64,000 nucleotides of DNA from Lytechinus pictus (Eukaryota > Echinodermata > Echinoidea > Temnopleuroida > Toxopneustidae), in contig NC_087251.1 in assembly GCF_037042905.1 (NCBI RefSeq), forward strand, positions 34,962,501-35,026,500, in the 5' to 3' direction. Position 1 is the stretch's first letter. Every line of letters starts with the position of its first letter. The notes beneath the pieces are model-generated. The model saw only the letters and a list, made by a program, of their open reading frames with translations, had not been told where the DNA came from and did no database searches. A program made the translations under genes and the position numbers. Shown one piece after another: positions 1-12,900 of this stretch.

Positions 1-149
1 ATGTCTACACTCATAAAATGGATTGGTTAAAATAATCAAGTGAATATGTGTCAGACGGACGATTAAAATACAATAAAGAACAACTAAAACGAAAAAAAAC
101 CCCATTTCAATCGGCACTCCGCGCTGCTCGCATTAATTATTGCTTATAC

Positions 150-309
150 CTTGGTCACATTTGATCTATACGGCGGCCGTACGGCGAGTCGATAACAGCC
201 GTTTTATTCATTTTTATTCAAACCACCTATACGTAGCTGGTACAAAAAAAAAATTAAAACGGCTGTTTTCGACTCGCCGTACGGCCGCCGTAGAGCAAAT
301 GTGACCAAG
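150..309. repeat. Palindromic inverted-repeat element (MITE-like)
   Basis: Two arms of about 55 bases face each other. The left arm begins CTTGGTCACATTTGATCTA and contains CGGCGGCCGTACGGCGAGTC; the right arm is its near-perfect complement and ends GTGACCAAG. The loop is about 50 bases. The arms are GC-rich in an AT-rich setting and include the self-complementary GCCGTACGGC core. There is no coding capacity, so a non-autonomous DNA element is the likely nature. Confidence 0.6.
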
Positions 310-2362
310 CTATTAGTGAAATATACATCCCGTCAAAAAAAAAAAATCTTGAAAAAATTATGATTATAAAACATGTTTGAAATGATCTGTTTTCATTTCG
401 GAATAAATATACACAATTCTCAGCTCGCGCTCCCATTATTTGATCGGCGATGATATGCATCTCCTTCATGAGTTACTGCAAACCGTCCTAACTGTTCACA
501 TTTATGTCAAAATATTCGCGCTTCACTTCATGCTCGATTGATTACAAAATAATGGGGTTGTTTTTTTAGTTCCAAATACATGAAATATCCCAAAGATTTA
601 GCTCTAGCCTCTCACTCGCATTTTACATTTCGGCCTCGTGTGATAACCTTCTTTTGTTTGTAAAAATAAAGTTAAAATGAACTTGAACATCAATTTTAGG
701 ACCCCCTATATTTAAATGATTATGTGGCAATACAATCCAAAAGATTATCAGAGAACAATCATTTTCACTTTCAACGGAACTTGGACTTCCCTATATTCTG
801 ATCTGATAGAGTAAGGTTAGTAAGCATTTCCTGACAGATAAACAAATATTGTGATTGCATTTAAATCATGCTATAAACGTTGAGCTAATTCATTATACGC
901 CTCGGTGATTTCAGAAGGGCATCAACACTGTATTAACTACTGTTTAAAGTGTGCAATTATGATTTTTTTTAAATTCCAATGAATCCATTCACCTCGACCC
1001 TTCCATTTTCTACATTTATACAATCATTTCTGAATTAATGATGCATCATTTCTGTATAATTAGCATTTACACTTTATGTTTCTTATTCATGTATTTTCAA
1101 ACGTCTTCAATCATGTAATGCATGTTTTTAATATGTAATCCCAAAAAAAATTCCTCGTGGATGTAATAAATTGAATGTATTTATCTTCTTGTCTTTTAAT
1201 CTATTTATTGTTCTATCAATTTATTTAATCATCGGGACATAAGCCTCCCCCCGACAAAACATCAATTTTGGAATGTAAGAAGGTAGCTTGAAAAATACAT
1301 CACATGATATCCAAAGTGGAGAGGATGAATTTATTCTCTACTGTCAAGAAACACACAAAACAGGAGGAAATCCTTTTAGAATGTGTATGCTCAATATTTG
1401 TAATTCATAATTCCCTTATAATTCCCCCTTACCATACACCATGTACACCTTATGTATAAGGTCTCTTTCCCGATGGTTGAGTAATATGGAATGGATAATA
1501 ATACAACTAAAACGAACAACAATAATAATCTACTTTTTGCATTGTTTATGGTATAAAAGATTAACCTCATAAAATTAACTCCAGCAATTTGAAGGATTTA
1601 AAAAAGTAATTGGGGGTAAAAACAGTATTTTTCTACAATAAACATTGTGCATGATAAAATTCTAGTTTTAAAAAAATGTATGAAAGCTGCAGTATTTTAA
1701 TAAAAACTCCAGTATGGAATACTTAAAAAGGAACAGTGGATACCTTTGCAAGAAAAACACAATGATTCAAAAGTGAGAGTAATATGATTCATATGATTGC
1801 ACATAATTTCATTTATTCTTGATCATAATATAAACATCACCTATCATAACTAATAATGATGAAGATCTTGTACATTCATATCTGCATTCTTTCCATATTC
1901 TTCAAATAAAAGAAAAAATATATAAATTCAGTTATTCAAAGACACTGTATGCACTAATTTCAAGTAATGGGCAGTTGAATGTAATATACTTCATTCATTA
2001 TATCATAAGTAAACAGTTAAACAAAATAACAATTTAGATGTGGATTGGAACGGCAGAGCTGGATTCCAGTTTGAATTTTACAATATAAGTACATTCCTTT
2101 CTTCTTAAAAGACAATGTAGGAATGCAATTAAAAAGGGAAACCTATTATCTTCATGTCACTACAATATAAAACATTGACTGACATCAGCAATCCAGTGGA
2201 AAATGATGCATTTTCATTTTTGTTGAATCTTGTAGGTTAGGATTCAAAGTTTGATAACCGAGACAGATGTATACGCAAGGCAAGGTTTATGAGAACAAGT
2301 AAACCTAAGTCGATCTTCCACAAGTCACATATTTGCCTAAGTCAAAGCATTATATTAGATCA

Positions 2363-2635
2363 GGGCTCTGTCTTCAAAGAGTTACGATTGATCCGATCAA
2401 CCTCAACTATATGGAAATCCATCAATGCCATATTTTTTTCTACAGGAAATTTGCTCAATATCATTTGTAAGCAACGAGAAGCACACTGAATTTTCAAGAA
2501 AACAATGAATGTATGAATATACATATTACATGTGGAAAATATTTTGAACAAAAATGAATTTCAGATGTTGACGTTGATGGCTTTCCATAGCTGTGGTTGA
2601 TCGGATCAATTGCAACTCTTTGTAAGACGGGGCCC
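2363..2635. repeat. MITE, family A copy 1
   Basis: The ends are inverted: the left reads GGGCTCTGTCTTCAAAGAGT followed by TACGATTGATCCGATCAAC, and the right is GATCAATTGCAACTCTTTGT then AAGACGGGGCCC. A second copy with the same ends lies at 16376-16642, so this is a dispersed family. The interior is non-coding. Confidence 0.6.
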
Positions 2636-2873
2636 AGGTAATGCAAATCAGTTGTTATATACCGCTTCTAAGTCTAATTTCTCCCAAGTCAATAGATTTC
2701 TGAAGTCCCAAAAGAACTGGGTTATATTGCAAACAGATTGAAGATATACAGAGCTCTAAATGTATTACATTTCTTTTATTTATAAAGTTATGCCTTTATA
2801 TTTTTTGTGTAATTCATGCTTTATTGATCCAGAGTAGACATAACAAAACATTTATAACGGGATCACATAGTAA

Positions 2874-3345
2874 GATTAAAGGAAAATGAAACCCTTGAAA
2901 CAAGATAGCTTGTGCAAAAACAGATAAACAAAAGTTTGAGAAAAATTGAATGAATAGTAAGAAAGTTATGAGCATTTGAAGTTTAGATCATTATTGTAAT
3001 GTAGATCCTACCATTGGCAATGCAACAAAGATGTGTGATGTCACATGTGAACAACTTTCTCGTTACTTTTCTATATATTTCACTTAAAATGCCTCTTATC
3101 ACATCTATCAGTAGATAGTATTTCGTAGTTCATCAAAGGGAAAGTTAACATGTGACATCACAAATATTTGTCGCATTGCCAATGTCAGGATCTCCATAGC
3201 ATTAGTGATCGCAATATTCAAATGCTCAGAACTTTCTCATTATTTGTCTGATTTTTCTCAAACTAGCTTTGATCTCATTCTTTGATTTTTCTGTTTCCAC
3301 AGAAGCCAACCTGTTCCAAAGGTTTCATTCCCTTAAAATGCCTTT
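2874..3345. repeat. Long foldback element
   Basis: Arms of about 190-210 bases are inverted copies of each other. Landmarks are AGTTTGAGAAAAATTGAAT, CATTGGCAATGCAACAAAG and TGTGATGTCACATGTGAAC on the left, matched by GTGACATCACAAATATTTG, CGCATTGCCAATGTCAGGA and TTTTTCTCAAACTAGC on the right. The central loop is about 70 bases. No open frame has a recognisable product. The arms have diverged by substitutions and small gaps, so the copy is not recent. Confidence 0.55.
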
Positions 3346-4712
3346 ATCACAAACCAATCTGTCAAAGTGAATGTTTACCAATGACCACTTTCACATACTT
3401 TGAGAATTACTATTTTTATATTCCAACGTTTACAATTTCAGACAATCAATATGCTAAATACCTCATTACATATCATAAACAATCTAGGACCTCAACTATG
3501 GTTGGAATACCATTTGTAAATTAAACATACCTTTCCTCCTTCAATTATAACACCATCTCTACAAGATATTCTAAGCATTTCATATCATTTATCAAATTTT
3601 GGCTACTGATGTCCAGTATGCTATATCAAATCATATAAAAATAAACTCTTCAAGCTACTGTACACTATTGTTTAACATGCTAATAAAAATAGAGCTTTTT
3701 ATGAACACTCTCTCAATATTCCAACTTCTTGAAAAGTAAATCAGACGGAAAGAAAGAGGCAATTGAGAATACCAAACTGTAAGAGGCTATATAAAGCTGG
3801 GTCAAATGTACCACAGTGTGAGGAGGTTAATTTGTGCATTTCATAATACATGCGAGTAAGTTATTATGGGATCCTTTCGTGTTACTCCTGAGAGAGAGAT
3901 TGGTCGACCACGTAGTAATCAACACCAGGCAGTGTTGCTCTTTCAAAGCAGAGCTGCAAACTTAAATATGCACCTCTCGGGGAGACTTTACCGAGGAAGA
4001 AGGGAGATCTTTCTCCATTTCACATATTCTAATGAAAGAAAGCAATGTACGAATCAATGAGATGTTGAAAATTTGCAGTTTGTACTAAACAAAAATCAGT
4101 TAATTTTCAGGAAGTCTCCATGACAATCAGGGAGGCGTGGTAGCCCTATCAAAGTGATTACAAACCTCATTTAAATACAATTTTTCCTGGGATCTTGCTT
4201 GTAGTTCTAATAATCAATCCCTATTTTTCCCTGCGCTTGGGATTCATTGTTCAGTTAAAAATGTCTTTCATTCGTCAATTCTCACTCGGGCATCTCATGA
4301 CAATCAATGTTGATGAAGCATGTATTGTGAAATGTATGATAATCTCCCAATTATTATAATGCACTCTTGAATGGTGTGAAATACACATGGACCAATTTCA
4401 AAATAATGAAGAAAATGACATCCATGATCATTCCCTTCACACAGGGTTTGCAAGTCAATTTTCATTGGATGTTTATTATTATTATTCCAATTTGTAATCT
4501 ACTACCATATCCTACTCCAATTACCTGTTAATCCCATTCTTGTTAGTACATCTAAACTTTATAATTTCTTCCCCAAAGTCAGCAGCGTATAGGTTTCTGC
4601 AATGGTCTTTACTTCATGACCTGCCCCTCCCTTTTTTACTGATTGACTAATAACATGTCTAGTAACACAATGTGCTCCTACATTGAAATAAAATACCCTT
4701 TTTGCTAAGAAT

Positions 4713-4990
4713 GTGTGTGGGTGCGTCGTGGTGTAGTGGTTCTGACTCGCCTTTCTAACAGAGGGTCGTGGGTCCGAATCCTACCATGGTGTGTTTTCCT
4801 TCAGCAAGAAATTTATCCACACTGTGCTGCACTCGACCCAGGTGAGGTAAATGGGTACCGGCAGGAAGTAATTCCTCAAAAAGCTGTGCGCACCAGAATC
4901 GGTAGACTAGCTTAGCCATGGTAATATAGGAGTGCCTTGAGCACCTAGCAAGGTGGATACGTGCGCTATACAAATCCTATATTATTTATT
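4713..4990 (+). mobile_element. tRNA-derived SINE
   Basis: The head resembles a tRNA gene: an A-box-like GTGGTGTAGTGGTTCTGAC and a B-box-like GTGGGTCCGAATCC at tRNA spacing, followed by ACCATGG. The body runs through GTGTTTTCCTTCAGCAAGAA and GACCCAGGTGAGGTAAATGG, and the tail ends GCGCTATACAAATCC plus an AT-rich run. A related copy lies on the minus strand at 13323-13592, sharing the TGTTTTCCTTCAGCAA and GGTGAGGTRAATGGGTACC blocks. Together these support a Pol III SINE rather than a functional tRNA. Confidence 0.6.
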
Positions 4991-6687
4991 ATTTAGAATA
5001 AATAGAAGTACATTTCTGCACTGAAGTGAAAAGGACAATACAATTCTTATTCATCTGCCTAAGTTTTTGACATTCAGGACAATTTGCTATAATTTTTCTG
5101 AAGGAAATTTTTTTATTATATAATGAGCAGCATTCTTGGAATAGATTAGAAGTTCAACTGAATTATAATTATTTACAAATGCATATCAAGAATTTTTTTT
5201 TCCATGTAATGATATAATATTTTTGAACCATGAAATCTACTCATCTTTGAAATAAATAACAAGAAGTGTAAATAAAGGGCTATAAAAGTCAGGCTTATTG
5301 CTAAATATCCTAACAAATCTCAGACCTTCACAAAATCAAACATCAGACTATTATCATTCCTTGATACTCTGCCATATTCAGAATGTTAAAACAAACATTG
5401 CCGTTCAGACAATACTGCAAGTTTGCTTAAGGTTGACCCAACATACATCCATGCAAGATGAGTTTAATCCACTCTTGTGTGTGTGTTAAATACTTTTTTT
5501 ATAACAGATTGTTGCCATAGAAAAAGTGAGTGTTATTGATTCATACATGATTTGGAATATCATTTTAATTGGGCTTTGATATTACTCTTCTCCCAACCAA
5601 TTCACAAATTCCCTTGGTTGTGGTTCACCATTTCAAGAAGTATGATTTATTAGAAAAACCTAACAATACTTTCTGTTCAGATACTACTACTTCTACTACT
5701 AATAATATTGGCATATTTACCCAGGGTAGGCCACTTCAGTTCCGAAAACTGTTCTCCCAGCGGGCCCTGCTATTATTATAGATCAAATCCAATATACATA
5801 TTTCCTAATTTTGCACATAGTAATGCTGTTTATATACTATACAATATAAATAATACCTATCTACATGTACGCAGTTGATCATAACTCTTAAGTGGAGATA
5901 AATAATTGTAGAGCAGATGACATAGCATAGATTCATCACCATACCAATACTGATAAAAATAGCAGTGTAAGATTCATGTAAACAACTATTCATTAGATAC
6001 AAGATTCATGTCCATAAATATTCATAATATGGCTGATAACATTTTGCTTTGTCCTGAAACCTAGCACATGCTTGGTACTGGCTAGTAGGATTATTCTAAT
6101 GTAACATGAAAGCATTTTATGTTCGCAGGGTTGCCAGTCAGCTTTACTCACTGAGACTGACGAAGTCAAAACATGTTAACGTTCTTTATACAATATGCAA
6201 TATGTAAACCTCAAAAAGCCTGAAATGCGGAGTCGTCAGGCCTGAAGTCAGGCAAAAGCCTAGGGACGTAGCATCTCGAGTCTGGTTCAATTAGGGAATT
6301 CGAGAAGAGAGGGGAACATCCTATCCCTAAAAAGAGATCAAGCAGTCATAGGGGAATTCATTGGCAATTATTTCATCCCAGTGCAAGGTGTGTACTGTAA
6401 CCATTCCATTAGATCAAGAGTAACGGTAAAGCTACTGTTAGCATAGTAAAATAATTAAAAGGGAGCACACATTGCCAAAGCCAATGATCGAAGAAGATCT
6501 ACTAATTCCGCAGGGCCCTGGCAATGACCCGCTTCCCGGGCCGTGTAATTCTATACCCACCCCCACACCAGACCTTTTTGAGGTTTGGCGATAGATTTTT
6601 TAATAAAGTCAAACTTGCAGAGCAATCCAGGGATGTCAGCCTTTTGGCAAATGCCGTATCTACATTTCTTTGTCAATAAGCCAATCT

Positions 6688-6693
6688 TTTATT
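6688..6693 (-). promoter_or_regulatory. Candidate poly(A) signal of VPS54
   Basis: AATAAA on the minus strand (TTTATT as written), about 310 bases beyond the VPS54 stop codon. It is one of several AT-rich possibilities and is placed only by position and hexamer. Confidence 0.25.
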
Positions 6694-6999
6694 TGAACTT
6701 ATTGGCAGCATATAAGAGATATTCTTGCAATCATGTAACATATCTGGCCAGTAGGGTGTTCCATAAAGCTGTTTATGGGTAATCTGAAAGTAGACACACT
6801 GCTTGTAAACCAAGTGAACATATTTCTTTTGCTACTGCTAATACGGTTACACGTCTCACATACAGGCTCCAAAACACAATTTTATATCGCTAGAATCAGT
6901 CCATCCCAAGACAGATGTCAATGGTTTACTTTAGAAGAACTACCCTGGGATTGGGGAGAGAGATGGTTTTTCAAGTTGGCTATGATGATTGAAGAGGTG

Positions 7000-9900
7000 C
7001 TACCTCCATGACCATATATCATCCATGTTATCCACTATCTCTCCAAGACCGTCCAAAGACTGTATGAACTCTGTGTAGAAGACAAGATCAGAGGTCACTA
7101 ACCTATGGTAGACAAAAAGAGACAAAAAAATATTAGAAAACAAAAGGTAAATAAATATATGTAAGGATTTAACACCTTTTTGAAATAAATACAAATAAAA
7201 ATTCCCATGATCCTTTGAATAAAATATTAATTTTCTATGACTTTAGCACACAAAAAAGCACACCTCATGCCTTTCCACTCTTTCCAATCCTCACTGAATG
7301 CTATGTAGCAATTTATGTCAATTGATAGTGGCAAAAGCAATGTCTATCATCTCAATCAAAGCACAAAAAGCTATATATATATCCATTTATCATTATTATT
7401 ACTGTCATTACGTTTTTTATATCTTATCCGTTGGACCGGCTGCTTTCCGTCAAAATATGATGAAAAGCGACACACATTTCCCAAGACAATAAGAAGAAGA
7501 TGAAATAGGCAGTCAACCTAGATCAAATACAAAACAGGGTGCAGAGCCATTTGCTCCTGGGACTGAAACAGGGTTTTCCCCTTCACGGCCCATACGAATA
7601 AACACTAAGGTTGTCATCCCCAAAGGGGATCTAGTGACTAATCTTGCTGTATAACCTCCTCACTTCCCATCATATATAAATTCTGTTTGTATTGTTTCTT
7701 GGTTTGTTTTCAGCCAACTGCATGTCGACTTCCAAAGAAAGAACAGTTCTGTGATTTTAGTCAGGTGCTTCGCAAAATATTTGTACTTATAATAATCCTT
7801 TTGTTTAGAACCATTCTTGAAGCTGCCAAGGTACGTTTCACAAAAGCCATATAAATCCATTTATTATCACCACTATTACTATTACTACTGTATTTTTATA
7901 TTTGATCTATTGGGGCCTGATGTTTCACAAAATAAGCATTTAACACAAATGCCAGTTGCGGTAACAACCTAAAAATGAGTTCAACAGAATCCAATGAAAC
8001 GAACACCCAATTGTTTGTATGCATTGATGAAAAATATTTGCCAAGTGAGTCTAGTTTAAAATGTGTAAGAGAATAAATGTGGATATAGAGAAATGGACAA
8101 AACAAGCATGGCATTCCTGCCAGGCTTTGGGTAATTTTCCAAGCAAAAATAATGATGCACCTTTCTACATGTACATGCGTTTCTCTGCGGTTCCATGACA
8201 TTTGCTCCTGCGACAATTGCTCTGATGGAATTCTGCACGTTAAGCCAAAGCTAAAAACCTAATCCCCAAAACTAAATAAACCCTAATCTTTAACTTCACA
8301 TTATTCTGAAACCAAACACTCTATTACAGTCCTAACTCAAACCCCATGCCTTCTGAGATACATGTATAGGGACCGGAGCAATTGTCGCAGGAGTAAATGT
8401 TGTTTCACCTCCTCTGTAATGGTGATCTTCAGTATGATAATTTTTCCGTTTAGTTTTCACAATTTCAGATAGTTAGCTGTAGGCAAATGAGCTAGATCTA
8501 GATCCACAAGCATGAACTTCATGTTAAAGACTTTCTCATGAAATCATTGTGTGCTGTATCAGGTATTTAGCTTTAAAAGCAGCAGCAAAACTAAATCAGT
8601 GTATATTCACCCTTGTTTTGGCCCTCCATCATTGTGAACATTGAGATGTATAAGCTGGTCCTTGAGCCTCGTCTTGAATGATGCATTGAGTCGGGTGAAC
8701 AACACCTGCGGAAAAGGTCACAGAGAAACATACTCCATCACAATGACTATATAATCACATTATGCAAAAAGCATGATGTGGGGGGGAAGGACACATCATG
8801 GACTGATTAAAATGCAATTCTAGAGTACCTACACACTTAAACAGCACATACGTTCTTGGTTAACTCTCTAATGTATACAAAATCCATGTAATATTCATTA
8901 CACTTAGGGTGTGTTTAATAATAGTTTCCAAATTTAAATGGCAACATGAAACGTGTTTGAGAACGTGATTACAAAATGCTGATATAATGAGAAACAAACG
9001 TGTTAAATGTCCTCCATTCCCGGTCGTAAAAGTAAACGTCTTTCAAATCATGATTCGGAGGAAAATTTAAATGTCGATAGAGATGCGTTTGTTAACGCGA
9101 TCAGCTCAAATTTACGACCTTGAGCACCGCGAATGCGACATTGAACATAATTGCGTTTTTAAACGTCTTTAAATTTGCTCTCGCAGTGGAAGCCTACACA
9201 AACAGGTGCCAGAACTGACCTTTCTAGTGATGGGTCAAACTGAGCACTAAAGCTGCACTCATGAAAGCGGCAAATTTAAAGACGATCAACATATAAACGG
9301 CTTTATATTTTCGACACTGCACGGTGCACCGCTGATCGTGTTTGTGTTCGGTGTTTTGGAATGGAGTTTTCAATCATGATTCATGTTGCTGTTTAAATTT
9401 GAAAATCGACACTGAACACACCCTTACTAGAAGAGCAGAGAGAAATATACTAAAGATGTAGAAAGCCTATGCAGTATGGCTAGCAATTGAGACTTAAAAC
9501 TCTTGTTGGAATGCTCCCCAGGGAGTGGAGAAAGTGCATATATTGTGTGCGGGCATGCCAGGATCCGATGACCGGAGTAATAATAATTGCAATGTAAAGC
9601 ACTTAAACAGAGAATGTAATAAGCGCTATATAAATGTAACTATTATCACTTTTATTACTAAGAAATGGGTCCCATGCATTTGTTTGGATCGATCAGCTTC
9701 ATATTCTTCCATATCACACTGGCAGTGAGAATACAGATTTCAGAAATATCAACTAATACCTGTGACGTCAACACGCATAGCATAAACATATAGATAAGGA
9801 TGTTCACAAACATAAATATAAGCCTGGGGCCCGTTTCATAAAGGTCTTGCAACTGTTGTAACTTTGCCATTATGGCAACTACCATGGAAACCTTGATTAT

Positions 9901-12900
9901 GATTGGCTACTGAGCCCTGCTATCATGGTAGTTGCCATAATGGCAAAGAAGAGGACCTACCTTGACTTGTTCTGACGGTAGAAGGTCAGCGATGGCCTCA
10001 TAGAGCTTCTTGATTCGTTTGCAGATCTCTCGAAAGCAGGATGAAGGTACCGGAGCTTTCACCTCCCACTAGATAACAAAGGAAGAAAAAAACATTTCAA
10101 GTGAATACCACAAAAGAGATTTTGTACTCTGGGCTATCAAGATTGGACTTAATCAGGGAGTTAAATGAAATTTGGTCCATAAGTTGTTAAAATAAGATAT
10201 TGCAAATTATTCCATCAGTTTCCTCGACCTCAAAATTAATCAGATCGAAGGATGCCCACATTGAACCTAGCTGGTAGGTTTCCATTCATAAGCAGGGCCC
10301 TAAATCATAGCATTTTGTGATTGCTCAATGGGGCTCATTCCTATGATTCATCTAATAGATTAGTATGTATATTAATCAACCATAAAAAGCAAACTTATGG
10401 ATAATTGTTAAGCTTCATATTATAATACATGACCCAGTTCTTCATACCTACAAATGGGCAACCCAAAACGACTGAAGCACCGTTCTAAATGAAAGAATTA
10501 AAAATATGATGGGATTTTTTTTCCTGTGGTTCAATTGAGCTGTTTTTAATTAAATGCAAAGAGATTTATTGATAAAAACCACCATATTGAAGAAATGAGA
10601 TGAATACATTAGTATTTGGAGGACAGTTACAATTTACTTAAACCAAACAGAGAGTAGCAAGGTCTATTGGAATGTAATATAAAAACAAAGGAGGAAATTC
10701 CCCTAACATCTCCAACATACCTTTGCTAATTGTGTTTGACTACCATGAAGTAACTACAGCATTTAAAATATTACCTGTGATAAACATGATCTGAAGGAAT
10801 CATCCATGATGGCTACAAGTTTGCTTGAGATCTCCTGGACATGGTCATTATAATCCTGGTCAAAATATGTAAGATAAAATATCACGCTGATGAATAACCA
10901 TGGCATATTTCATTCATCAGAAAACCAAGACTTCATGTTTACAACTTGAAGCTACAATAACTATTACCTGTTATCAAAGATACTACAAGGGGAAGATCGG
11001 ACACTTCCGCGATTTTTTGAAACGCTCCAAATCGCCCGAAAAATGCTCCTGGGGAAGGGCGCCCAACAGCGTTGAGTAAGTAAACCATGGCACATCAGCA
11101 CGCAGCTGTGTATAAAACATATGGGGGAAATGAGAGAGGGGACTTTGGAGAGGGCTCAAGGTTGTTGCATGGGAATAATTCCACCTTTTATTACCCAGAA
11201 ACCTCTGAAATATATTCATCTTCAATTTAAGAAAAAAAATTGGATGAAAACAATTTTTAAAATGTAAAGATCGTCTATTCCTTCACCCCTTCTCTCATAT
11301 GTTTTGTACACAACCATCTTGCGATATGCAAAGGTAAGAAAGGTCGTTACTTACTCAACGCTGTGGGGCGCTCTTCCGAGCGTTTCTTTACGCGGTCTAT
11401 GTACTGTCTGATCTTCCCCTTGTAGTATCTTTGCTGTTATGGAGTCACACCACATCAAATGGCCCCTTCCAGTCTGTCTTATCTTAAAATAGCCTTAAAA
11501 ACAGACATACTGAAACATGCACTCCTTCTGTGCCGCCGGAAGGAGTTCGTAAGAACCCTTGCGATAGTTTGGTTGCTTTGCTTCAATTTACGGCTGGTAC
11601 TAAGCCTAATTTGTTTACCTTGACAGCCAATCACGGCTCGCCATTTAGCATCCATTGTTTAGTTTCGGTTCTATTATATATTGTTTTGCTCTAGCGTTTC
11701 AGTCATTCACGCGATTTTACTCTGATGAGTGCATGTCGAAAAGCTTCAGTATGTCTGTTTTTAAGGCTATCTTTCTTATCTGTTCAAATGTGAGGCTTTT
11801 TTTCCCCGAATGAACACAAGAATTTATCCCTTGAATGTACAGAAGCCATCCAAACACCTCAAAAATGCATTAATTGTTCAATACACTAAATCTTAAGATA
11901 CTGTCTTACTTGCCAAGTTTATTACAATTATTTTACTCCAATTTTATTCACAGCTTATTTTCAAAACCAGCTAAGTTTAAATGGATGGGGGTCGAGAGGC
12001 ATTTTTAGTGAACAATAATTGTGTTTATAAATGTGATTATTCTACAGATTGTTTGATACATGAAGTGTTTTAACATTCCATTAGGGCTGTGCCTGCGAGT
12101 CAGGAGCTGTGCCGGTTTTGAAATACTGATTTCCTCAGCAATTTAGCCATATATTTTTCGTCCCTTTCCATCTCATGAGAATCAAAGGTCGGATCGAGTA
12201 AATACTACCTTGAGTATTTTATCAAAGCTCTTGAGAAGGTTCTGTTGCTTCGCAGAAAGCCTTTCAGTGAAGAAATCCTTGACAATAGGAATGTACAATG
12301 CAACCAGCTGTAAACATCGAGATGTCAGAGCTGTGCAAAAAAAAAGAAGAAAATAAAAGTTTAATTGTTCATGTTCTAAGTAGTAACAGTCTAAAAAAGA
12401 TTCAAATAAATTTGGAAAGCTATGAAAATGCTGGATTATTGTGCAAAAAACAAAGTTTGATTCATGTTTAAAGTAGAGATAGTCAATAAATATGACACAA
12501 AAGCTTTACATGGAGTTTGAAGGATAGTCAAAGGGGAGGAAAATGGTGAGATATTGAAAGCATTTTTTTTTTCTTTTGGAGTCAGAAAGGCATCATCTTA
12601 TTTTTGATTGCTGAAGATAGAATAGGAAAATAGAAAGTAGATTATTTATAAAAGAGTTGCAATGGTCCATGACCAATAGGATGATCGCTGCTTGGACACT
12701 CGCATTGCACCTTATTTAAGAAAGATAAAAAGGATCACATCTTTTCCACATTGTTGTTACTCCTTTGGGTTCCAGACATGCCATTAAGTAATGATTAATT
12801 GTAGCCTGTTGGTGTAAAACACAGAGGAAACTTGTCCAGCACAATATGTGACTGATTCAGCAACAGGGCCATGATCATAATACTATTCATACATAATCAC

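Larger units (their letters stand above)
1..6999. other. Non-coding flank downstream of VPS54
   Basis: No exon or conserved protein segment could be recognised here on either strand; the short open frames have no family signature and coincide with repeats or AT-rich sequence. The stretch holds an inverted-repeat element near the left edge, a MITE, a long foldback and a tRNA-derived SINE, each listed separately. The first ~650 bases also carry diverged copies of a motif like CGCGCT..CTCGCATTATTTGAT that is seen again at 44.0-44.9 kb. The last few hundred bases should contain the VPS54 3' untranslated region, since VPS54 stops at 7002-7000 on the minus strand. Confidence 0.6.

Noticed and set aside
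4715-4790. Possible tRNA gene
   Set aside because: It is the head of a longer repeat that occurs again at 13323-13592, and the anticodon arm does not fold well.
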